Shown here: positions 5,749-12,172 of the stretch, piece by piece
Numbering within the stretch: position 1 is the stretch's first letter
Layout of the letters: every line of letters begins with the position of its first letter
Source of the DNA: Bdellovibrionaceae bacterium UBA2316
GTDB taxonomy: Bacteria; Bdellovibrionota; Bdellovibrionia; Bdellovibrionales; Bdellovibrionaceae
NCBI GenBank assembly: GCA_002345205.1
Contig: DDVI01000013.1
Span: 1-17,608 of the forward strand
DNA: 17,608 bases
Direction of reading: 5' to 3'
Made by a program: the position numbers and the translations under genes
Notes under the pieces: generated by a model
Told to the model about the DNA's origin: nothing
Seen by the model: the letters and a program-made list of their open reading frames with translations, nothing else
Database searches by the model: none

Positions 5749-8700
5749 AAATCATCCTTTTGGTTTTGAATTTCTAAATAATGTTCTGCGGATTTTTTTC
5801 CAAATCTATAAAATACAGCTGGAGTTACAATCATATCTAAAAATGTTGAACTCACAAGCCCGCCTAAAATCACTACTGCTACTGGGTGAAGTATTTCCTT
5901 CCCAGGCTTTCCTGCACTTAAAACTAATGGTATAAGTGCAAGCCCAGCAGTTAATGCGGTCATAAGTACAGGCACAAGTCTTTCAAGAGATCCTCGGATC
6001 ACCATCTCCTTTGAAAACTTCTCACCCTCAAACTGCATAAGATGCAGGTAGTGAGAAATCATCATAATGCCATTTCTGCTTGCAATCCCGCATAGGGTAA
6101 TAAAGGCAACTAATGTTGCCACTGACAAAACTCCGCCACTCATAAAAACTGCCGCAACACTTCCTATCAATGCCATTGGGACATTGAGCATAATTTGAAA
6201 GGCAATAAACATAGATTTAAAGTGGGAATAGAGAACTATAAATATAGCGATAAGCGACAAGGTTCCTAAAAGAAGAATCAATTTTGAGGCTGACTGCTGA
6301 CTTTCAAATTGACCACCGTAAGTTATAAAATAACCTTCTGGTATTTGTACTTTTTCTGAAATCTTCTTCTGCACTTCTGTAACTAGGCTATCTAGGTCTC
6401 TGCCAGAAGAGTTCGCAGAGACAACGATTCTCCGTTGCATGTTTTCACGATTAATAAGATTTGGACCTTCAGATTTATAGATATCAGCAACTTGTTCTAA
6501 CGTAACTTTGGTTCCATCAGGTAAAATCTTAATTACAGTTTTCTTCATCGCCTCAGGATCAGATCTAGACGCTTCATCAAACCTCATAAATACATTGAAA
6601 AATCTTTGCTGGTCTAGAATTTGCCCAACAACTTCACCGTTTAGTGCCATCTCAAGGTTTTTGATCATCTCACCTGAGACAATTCCAAACTTTGCAGCTT
6701 CTTCTCTCAGCACCTGAATCTTAACCTGCGGAATTAAAACTTGCTGTTCAACCTGTAAATCAACAATGCCTTCAACCTCTTTCATCGCATTGTATATCTC
6801 GGCAGCTTTTCCTCTTAGAGTTGGAAGTTGAGGGCCAAATACTTTAATAGCAATTTGTGCCCGGACGCCAGAAAGTAGATGGTCCAATCTGTGTGAGATG
6901 GGTTGTCCCACAGAAATAAAGGCGCCTTCTAGGCTACCAAGTTTTTCTCTTATTTCTTCAAGAACGATTTCTTTTTCACGGCCTTCATTTTTAAAATCTA
7001 CATCGATTTCAGAACTATGCACGCCTTCCGCGTGCTCATCAAGCTCAGCTCTACCTGTCCGACGAGCTACGGATTTTACTTCAGGTACTGAGAGAATCAA
7101 ATTCTCAGCTTCTGTGCCCACTCTATTGGACTCTTCTAGTGAGACTCCAGGAGGTAGAATCACACTAATAGTAGCTGTTCCTTCATTAAATTTAGGAAGA
7201 AAATCTTTTCCCATGAAAGGGGTTGTTGAGATACTTAAAGAAAAAAGAATAAAAGTAAATACAATAGCCGGAAAAGGCTTATCTAATACCTTGCTCAATA
7301 TTTTTGTGTCCATTCGCTTTAGAAAGGATACAAATTTCCCTTCGGCTTCATGTTTTAAGAAGTCAGCCTTTGTTAATAAGTAAGAGCACATAACTGGAGT
7401 TACAGTTAGAGCCACCAAAAGGGATGATAAGATTGAAACAATGTACGCAATCCCTAGCGGTACAAATAGACGCCCTTCGATCCCACTGAGATAAAATAGT
7501 GGAACAAAAACTAATACAACAATGATAGTTGCTAGAACAATAGAACTCCTCACTTCACTTGAGGCTTCAAAAATAACCCGCAAAATGGGTTTCGGATTGC
7601 CTAGCTTTGAGTTTTCTTTAAGTCGCCTAAAGACGTTTTCTACATCTACAATCGCATCATCTACAAGCTCGCCAATCGCAACAGCTAAACCACCAAGTGT
7701 CATAGTATTAATACTTAATCCAAAAAATTTAAATACTATGGCTGTGACTACAAATGAGAGAGGTATTGCCGTGAGGGTAATTGCAGTGGTTCTAAAATTT
7801 AGTAAGAAAATAAAAAGTACTATAGCAACAAAGATCGCACCATCTCTTAAAGCTTCTTCTACATTCGAAATCGCATTGTCGATAAAATCAGCTTGTTTAA
7901 AAAGATTTTTTTCAACAACTATGTCTTTAGGAATAGTTTTCTGCATTTCTTCAAATGCTTTTTCGATCGCTTTAGTAAGTTCAATTGTGCTTGAGCCAGG
8001 CTGCTTTTGTATGCTGAGAATAACAGCTGGCTGTCCATTTACACTTCCATCGCCGCGCTTAACCTGTGATCCGATTTTTACTTCAGCAATGTCCTTAACT
8101 AATACAGGGCGACCGAGATGAAGTCCAACCACAGATGTTTCTAATTCTTCGATATTTCTAATTTGGCCAATATTTCGGATAAGATATTCTTTTTTATCTA
8201 AATCAATGAAACCACCTGTTGAATTTAGACTTACTGATGAGAGTGCTTTTTCTACATCCTCTAAACTAAGTTGGGTACGACTGAGTTTATCCACAGAAAT
8301 AAGTATTTGATATTGCTTAACTCCGCCGCCGATTCCAATAACTTGCGATATGCCAGGGATACTCATGAGCCTCGGCCTAATTGTCCAATCAGCAATGGTT
8401 CTGACGTCCTGAGGTGGTGTGATTCCTTCTTTTGAATATAAGCCTACAAGTTGGATTTCACCCATAATGGACGAAATTGGCCCCATAACGGGAACAATTC
8501 CTGGGGGCATTTTGTCTTGCACTAATGAAAGCTTCTCCGCAACTAGTTGTCTATTTCTAAAGATCTCTGTGCCCCAATCAAATTCGACATAAATGATAGA
8601 AAGACCAACGCCCGAGCTAGACCTAACCCGCTGCACACCAGGCAAGCCATTCAATACAGTTTCTAAGGGAAGTGTAACTAGAGTTTCAACTTCTTCTGGA

Positions 8701-8870
8701 GCCATGCCGCCTGCTTCGGTCATGATATTCACGGTGGGCCTATTCAGATCTGGAAATACGTCTACCGGCAGCTGGGTGATAGTTATCGCGCCGTAAACTG
8801 TTATAAGAGCAGTAATGCTGACAACTAGAAGTCTATTTTTAAGTGACCACGAGATTATATGATTTAACAC
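5745..8870 (-). CDS. HME-family RND heavy-metal efflux pump
   Basis: A 1041-aa inner-membrane proton-driven transporter of the CzcA/CusA type, full length for the family. It has TM1 near residues 14-33, the first porter domain starting QLPVDVFPDLNRP, a helix-4 proton-relay segment VAIGELVDDAIVDVEN (about 393-412), a second porter domain, and the C-terminal membrane bundle. The relay motif differs from the CzcA form (DFG...DGA) and from CusA (AIGAMVDAAIV), so it looks like the less characterised HME3-like group. By-eye alignment does not recover the three Met residues that carry Cu(I) in CusA. The start is GTG at 8870, with AGAGG eight bases upstream. It is the first gene of the operon, under the ATACT-G7-AGTAT operator. 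Zn/Co/Ni or mixed substrates are as likely as copper. Confidence 0.92.
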   Translation of the reverse strand: MLNHIISWSLKNRLLVVSITALITVYGAITITQLPVDVFPDLNRPTVNIMTEAGGMAPEEVETLVTLPLETVLNGLPGVQRVRSSSGVGLSIIYVEFDWGTEIFRNRQLVAEKLSLVQDKMPPGIVPVMGPISSIMGEIQLVGLYSKEGITPPQDVRTIADWTIRPRLMSIPGISQVIGIGGGVKQYQILISVDKLSRTQLSLEDVEKALSSVSLNSTGGFIDLDKKEYLIRNIGQIRNIEELETSVVGLHLGRPVLVKDIAEVKIGSQVKRGDGSVNGQPAVILSIQKQPGSSTIELTKAIEKAFEEMQKTIPKDIVVEKNLFKQADFIDNAISNVEEALRDGAIFVAIVLFIFLLNFRTTAITLTAIPLSFVVTAIVFKFFGLSINTMTLGGLAVAIGELVDDAIVDVENVFRRLKENSKLGNPKPILRVIFEASSEVRSSIVLATIIVVLVFVPLFYLSGIEGRLFVPLGIAYIVSILSSLLVALTVTPVMCSYLLTKADFLKHEAEGKFVSFLKRMDTKILSKVLDKPFPAIVFTFILFSLSISTTPFMGKDFLPKFNEGTATISVILPPGVSLEESNRVGTEAENLILSVPEVKSVARRTGRAELDEHAEGVHSSEIDVDFKNEGREKEIVLEEIREKLGSLEGAFISVGQPISHRLDHLLSGVRAQIAIKVFGPQLPTLRGKAAEIYNAMKEVEGIVDLQVEQQVLIPQVKIQVLREEAAKFGIVSGEMIKNLEMALNGEVVGQILDQQRFFNVFMRFDEASRSDPEAMKKTVIKILPDGTKVTLEQVADIYKSEGPNLINRENMQRRIVVSANSSGRDLDSLVTEVQKKISEKVQIPEGYFITYGGQFESQQSASKLILLLGTLSLIAIFIVLYSHFKSMFIAFQIMLNVPMALIGSVAAVFMSGGVLSVATLVAFITLCGIASRNGIMMISHYLHLMQFEGEKFSKEMVIRGSLERLVPVLMTALTAGLALIPLVLSAGKPGKEILHPVAVVILGGLVSSTFLDMIVTPAVFYRFGKKSAEHYLEIQNQKDDL

Positions 8871-8964
8871 AGATGCACCTCTATAGCTTCATTTACGGTT
8901 TGACCTTTAATTTTGTGACAAGATACTTAGAAAATTATCAAGCTTTATCAAACTACGTATCAAT

Positions 8965-8997
8965 TTGACATCATACTGGGGGGGAGTATATTGTCAA
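8965..8997. promoter_or_regulatory. Symmetric divergent promoters with a CsoR/RcnR-type operator
   Basis: Plus-strand promoter for the repressor: TTGACA (8965-8970), 16 bases, TATATT (8987-8992). Minus-strand promoter for the RND operon: TTGACA (8997-8992), 16 bases, TATGAT (8975-8970). The shared spacer holds ATACT-GGGGGGG-AGTAT (8973-8989), which fits the known RcnR site TACT-G6-N-AGTA. The 13-bp arms on either side of the G-tract match at 11 positions. One repressor tetramer here would block both promoters, giving autoregulation and control of the efflux operon together. Confidence 0.88.
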
Positions 8998-9019
8998 GGC
9001 TCTATTATCGGGAGGATTT

Positions 9020-9316
9020 ATGAAACCAAAAGGATCTAAACAGCATAGAACCCACGCTAGTCATGCAACTGTACTACCAGGGCTCAAAAGAGCTCAGGGT
9101 CAAATTGGTGCAGTTTCGAGGATGATTGAGGCTCATGAATACTGCCCAAATATTATTCAACAGTTAAGAGCTGCTATTTCTGCATTGCGATCACTTGAGG
9201 CTCACATATTGCAAAATCATTTGGAGCATTGTGTGCATGACGCCATGGAATCAAAGAATCGAAAAGAAGTTGAGGTAAAAATTAAAGAATTAATTCGATT
9301 GTTTAAGAATAAATAA
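9020..9316 (+). CDS. CsoR/RcnR-family metal-sensing repressor
   Basis: This is a 98-aa all-helical DNA-binding protein of the DUF156 family, which releases DNA when metal binds. The start has a strong GGGAGGA site. The sequence has the family hallmarks LKRAQGQIGAVSRMIE, EYC and NHLEHCV. The ligand pattern is Cys42-X24-His67-X3-Cys71, the x-C-H-C set of the Cu(I) sensor CsoR; RcnR has His in the last place. An extra N-terminal His cluster (His9, His12, His15) lies about where RcnR has its His3 ligand. It is divergent from the RND operon and very likely controls it and itself through the operator at 8973-8989. Metal: Cu(I) by ligands, Ni/Co possible by operator type and N-terminus. Confidence 0.9.
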   Translation: MKPKGSKQHRTHASHATVLPGLKRAQGQIGAVSRMIEAHEYCPNIIQQLRAAISALRSLEAHILQNHLEHCVHDAMESKNRKEVEVKIKELIRLFKNK

Positions 9317-9322
9317 AATGAC

Positions 9323-9376
9323 AAATGACCATTTCAGACCGTTTCAAGTCATTTCATTCCATCCAATTTTTTTTCG
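9323..9376 (+). repeat. 10-bp phased repeats and inverted repeat after the repressor gene
   Basis: Three tandem 10-bp units, GACCATTTCA, GACCGTTTCA and AGTCATTTCA, occupy 9327-9356 just after the repressor stop codon. AAATGAC (9323-9329) and GTCATTT (9348-9354) form a 7-bp inverted repeat around them. A run of eight T at 9367-9374 could make this a weak terminator. The TTTCA units match the array at 116-145 in period and partly in sequence. Confidence 0.45.
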
Positions 9377-9406
9377 AAAATATTAAAAATCAAAGCCTAG
9401 GAAAAT

Positions 9407-9433
9407 TAAATATTTACCCATTTTTGCCGATTG
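9407..9433 (+). promoter_or_regulatory. Sigma28 (FliA)-type promoter
   Basis: TAAA (9407-9410), exactly 15 bases, then GCCGATTG (9426-9433) fits the FliA consensus TAAA-N15-GCCGATAA at all but the last -10 positions. No coding region lies downstream on the plus strand, so it would drive a non-coding RNA that runs towards, and antisense to, the DUF305 gene. The -10 element lies in a perfect inverted repeat TGCCGA-TTG-TCGGCA (9425-9439), which could instead be an operator. Confidence 0.5.
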
Positions 9434-9439
9434 TCGGCA

Positions 9440-9599
9440 TCGGACCTTCAATACTGCCGACATTTTTTCATCACTGTACCTAAGAAACTTTCTCTAGAAA
9501 TTCGCAAAGTTCAGTTAATAATTACTAATGAAATTTCATTATGACTTTTAGTTGAACCAATCACAGAATTGGCTTCTACCGTTTTTACATATCGCAATT
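9440..9599 (+). other. Gene-free stretch, possible small RNA
   Basis: No coding frame with a ribosome site is visible on either strand. The stretch begins at the expected start of transcription of the sigma28-type promoter. It contains a second TGCCGACATTT box (9455-9465), a perfect 16-bp palindrome TAATGAAA/TTTCATTA (9526-9541), and a weak CCAAT/ATTGG hairpin (about 9556-9571) before a T-run at 9583-9587. Together these could make a short RNA of about 150 nt. This is inference from layout only. Confidence 0.25.
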
Positions 9600-10010
9600 T
9601 CAATTCGAAGTAGACCTTTCGAGATCGTCAATCAGAGCTTTCATTTCTCCTATTTCTTTTTTCTGCGTTTCGATAATTCCGTCTGCGAGTTTTCGGACTC
9701 TTGGATCTGAGATATGAGCTCGTTCACTTGTCAAAATCGCAATAGAGTGATGGGGAATCATGGCTTTCATCCATGAAATGTCACTGACCGTTGCTTGGCT
9801 TCGCACAAGCCATAGTGATACTAAAAACACACCCACAGAACAGAAAAAAATTATCTTATTCAACTTTTGGTTGGTGTACATCTTAATCATGAAAGAAAGC
9901 ATTATGAAGGTCATCGCTGCTCCCATTATCATCGCCATATAGAGACGCGTTTGACTGAAAAACACATGATCAATTTGAAAAATATTTAGATACATTAGCC
10001 CCAACATCAT
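9600..10010 (-). CDS. DUF305 membrane protein, N-terminally truncated
   Basis: The product from the ATG at 10010 is 136 aa: two or three hydrophobic helices (LGLMYLNIF, LYMAMIMGAAMTFIMLSFM, IIFFCSVGVFLVSLWLV) and a C-terminal DUF305 segment with MIPHHSIAILTSERA and a Lys/Glu-rich helix. DUF305 proteins are of unknown role and are often found near metal-resistance genes. Related proteins, as I recall them, begin about ten residues earlier, before a segment like TSTVVMFGLMYLN. Here that homology starts at about 10023, inside the tail of the ClC-like fragment and in another frame. No Shine-Dalgarno precedes the ATGs at 10010 and 10007 or a TTG at 10034. The gene probably lost its own start by deletion; it may survive by coupling to the upstream frame. 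Confidence 0.6.
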   Translation of the reverse strand: MMLGLMYLNIFQIDHVFFSQTRLYMAMIMGAAMTFIMLSFMIKMYTNQKLNKIIFFCSVGVFLVSLWLVRSQATVSDISWMKAMIPHHSIAILTSERAHISDPRVRKLADGIIETQKKEIGEMKALIDDLERSTSN

Positions 10011-10308
10011 AACTGTCGATGTAAATATACACAATAAACCAAGCCAGAAAAAAAATGAAGGGACAAAGCAATAGCGAATAGTAAGGATTAATTTTTAGAA
10101 TTTCATGAAATCCATTTTCTGCATAGTGAAACAATTTTGCGTACCCAACAGAAACAAGAGCGGTAACAACTGAAGAAATCCATAACCCAATAGTTTGATA
10201 GTTATCAGGATCGGAAAAAAAGCCCTTTAATTTATTCGAAATTCGTTTAGGAAGTTTAGATAAAAAGACATCAATTTTTGAGTTTCTTAAAAGTTCTATT
10301 GGCCTCAT
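9970..10308 (-). pseudogene. Truncated ClC-type chloride channel fragment
   Basis: The 112-aa frame begins at an ATG that overlaps the GH15 stop (ATGA, 10308-10305). It has a basic N-terminus, then two hydrophobic helices (TIGLWISSVVTALVSVGYAKLF and YYSLLLCPFIFFLAWFIVYIYI) with the layout of the first part of ClC chloride channels. A full protein has more than 400 residues. Homology seems to stop near residue 96 and the frame runs 40 bases into the DUF305 gene in another phase before a stop. The GSGIP selectivity motif and all later helices are missing. It looks like the remnant of a gene once in an operon with GH15. The family call rests on a short, poorly conserved stretch. Confidence 0.5.
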
Positions 10309-12080
10309 AAAATTTCAGACCAAGACGGGCTAATCGAAAATGCCGCATTAATTTGACCAACGTGAGAATACGCCTGCGGAAAATTTCCCGCCTGCATTTT
10401 ACTTCCTGGAAGAAAATGCTCAGAGAAAAGACCTAACGAGTTCGCAGAAAGCATTACATTTTTCATTGTAGTTTTTGCTTTTTCCAGCTCACCTATTCTT
10501 GCTAATGCCTGAATTAACCAAAAAGAACAAATTAAAAATGCCGACTGGGGGCGACCAAAATCGTCTTTTCTAATATATCGATATAGAAAATCTCTGTAGG
10601 AATCATCTTCCCCCAACTTCAAACTAGATTGAATTTGCATCACTGTTTCCCTAACTATTTGATCATCTGGAAATCTCAAATTAGATATCTGTAGAAGTGA
10701 GGAGTCGAAGCTTGAATCACTTGGGCCATTGCGAAGTGAGTTTTCAACAACGGCGTTACGAATTGCATTTTCTGCCGCTAACTTTGCGCTCGATAAATCA
10801 AATCCAATAGTTTTCAAAAAACCACGCTCGCGGATTTTCTCAAGTCGATCGATACCGGCCCAACACATGAGATTTGAAAAAGAATGTTCTCTCCACCCGT
10901 CCCTAATCTCCCAAAGTCCGGCGTCAGGTTTAGAAATATTTTGCGCACAAAATTTCCCAAGGTGAGCCAAAAGCCGTTCATGATCTTTTGTTCTTAAATG
11001 GTGGAATCTTTCATCTAGAAAAATCGGCGCTAAGGTTAGAATCATTTCGCCGTAAAGGTCATTTTGAACATGCTCTGCCGCTTGATTTTCACTTCTTACA
11101 GGCTGGCTTCCATGAAACCCAGACCAATTTGAATGTATTGTTTCTGGGATTGGCAAAGTCTGATCCAATCGATAAACCGGTCTAAGCCTATCTCTTGAAT
11201 GATCGTGGCGCTCAGCGATACTGATCAAAAATTTAATGAATCCTTCCATCTCTTCAAAATGTCCAAGGTTATGAAAAGCAGAAAGCACGTAATAAGTATC
11301 TCTTAACCAACAAAATCGATAATCCCAATTTCTAACTTCGCCTCGTTCCTCCGGCAAACTCGTTGTTAATGCTGCCAAAATTGCACCGGTATCCTCATAG
11401 CAATGCAATTTAAGAATCAGCGCCGAACGTATAGTTTCCTTTTGATAAAGACTTGGAATAGAGCAATGCTTTACCCACATGTTCCAGTAATCTATTGTTA
11501 GAGTCAAAAACCGCTCACTCACGTCTACAATATCGTCTTCGATCCCCAAGCTCCAAGTTAAACCAAAATAAAGCGGCTCAGATAACATGAAATAAGTTTC
11601 TTCACATAAATACGTCAAAGGCATGTTTGTTAGTAACCGAACATGATCTTCACGCAAATCGAATCTTAAATGACTGTTGCCACGAATTGATTTCACTTGA
11701 GATTTTGACCACCCATCGATCGGTCGACACTTAACTCGAATTAACGGATTTCCTTGGAGCGGTTTTACAATTCGAAACAATGAGTTCGGTCGATAGATTC
11801 GGCCATGCTGATAGAATCTTGGACAGAAATCTACAATTTCAAACTGACTGCCGTCCGGATTAGCAATAATAGTTTTTAATATATTTGTATTTGGCAAATA
11901 ACTTTGGCTACCGGTACTGTTTTCCATCCCTTCGATTGAAAAACTTCCCCCGTCGGGATCTAAAATTTTTCCAAAAACTGGCGGGCTATCTGGCCTAGGA
12001 AAACAAAGCCAATCGATTGAACCGAGTTCACTCACAAGCGCTGATGCCTGACAATTTCCTATTAGTCCATATGGGTACAT
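10305..12080 (-). CDS. GH15 family glycosidase (glucoamylase- or trehalase-like)
   Basis: A cytoplasmic 591-aa enzyme that would hydrolyse alpha-glucosidic bonds with inversion. The start MYPYGLIGNCQASALV followed by GSIDWLCFPRPDSP is the usual N-terminus of bacterial GH15 proteins, with a beta-sandwich domain. The (alpha/alpha)6 domain has NWDYRFCWLRD (about 249-259). The likely catalytic acid is in GLWEIRD (about 387), and the second Glu in LFSEHFLP (about 548), followed by GNFPQAYSHVGQINAA. Both acids are present, so it is probably active. Known GH15 members include glucoamylases, glucodextranases and actinobacterial trehalases; sequence alone does not decide. Being divergent from otsA-otsB, a trehalose- or storage-glucan-degrading role is plausible. 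GGAAGAG precedes the ATG. Confidence 0.88.
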   Translation of the reverse strand: MYPYGLIGNCQASALVSELGSIDWLCFPRPDSPPVFGKILDPDGGSFSIEGMENSTGSQSYLPNTNILKTIIANPDGSQFEIVDFCPRFYQHGRIYRPNSLFRIVKPLQGNPLIRVKCRPIDGWSKSQVKSIRGNSHLRFDLREDHVRLLTNMPLTYLCEETYFMLSEPLYFGLTWSLGIEDDIVDVSERFLTLTIDYWNMWVKHCSIPSLYQKETIRSALILKLHCYEDTGAILAALTTSLPEERGEVRNWDYRFCWLRDTYYVLSAFHNLGHFEEMEGFIKFLISIAERHDHSRDRLRPVYRLDQTLPIPETIHSNWSGFHGSQPVRSENQAAEHVQNDLYGEMILTLAPIFLDERFHHLRTKDHERLLAHLGKFCAQNISKPDAGLWEIRDGWREHSFSNLMCWAGIDRLEKIRERGFLKTIGFDLSSAKLAAENAIRNAVVENSLRNGPSDSSFDSSLLQISNLRFPDDQIVRETVMQIQSSLKLGEDDSYRDFLYRYIRKDDFGRPQSAFLICSFWLIQALARIGELEKAKTTMKNVMLSANSLGLFSEHFLPGSKMQAGNFPQAYSHVGQINAAFSISPSWSEIL

Positions 12081-12117
12081 GTGTCACTCTTCCGTTAAGA
12101 ATCTAATCATTGCCGAT

Positions 12118-12161
12118 CAAATTATACATTTTTGTATACTTTGATTTTATATGAAAGTATA
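12118..12161. promoter_or_regulatory. Overlapping inverted repeats in the GH15/otsA divergent promoter region
   Basis: In the 92 bp between the genes, TATACA (12123-12128) and TGTATA (12133-12138) form a palindrome that extends outward to CAAA/TTTG (12118-12143) with one mismatch. A second inverted repeat, TATACTTT (12135-12142) and AAAGTATA (12154-12161), shares an arm with the first. TATACT (12135-12140) could be a -10 box for otsA. The arrangement suits a dimeric regulator; the MarR-type product of the same operon is the obvious candidate. The assignment is inference. Confidence 0.5.
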
Positions 12162-12172
12162 TTGCGTAAATA

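Noticed and set aside
6898..8121. Long plus-strand frames opposite the RND gene (6898-7383 and 7522-8121)
   Set aside because: They are antisense shadows of a clearly coding gene, have Ser-rich compositions typical of shadow frames, and lack ribosome sites and recognisable motifs.
12091..12119. Sigma28 promoter between GH15 and otsA (GCCGATCA at 12112)
   Set aside because: The -10-like box is present, but the place of the TAAA box 15 bases upstream reads CGTT.
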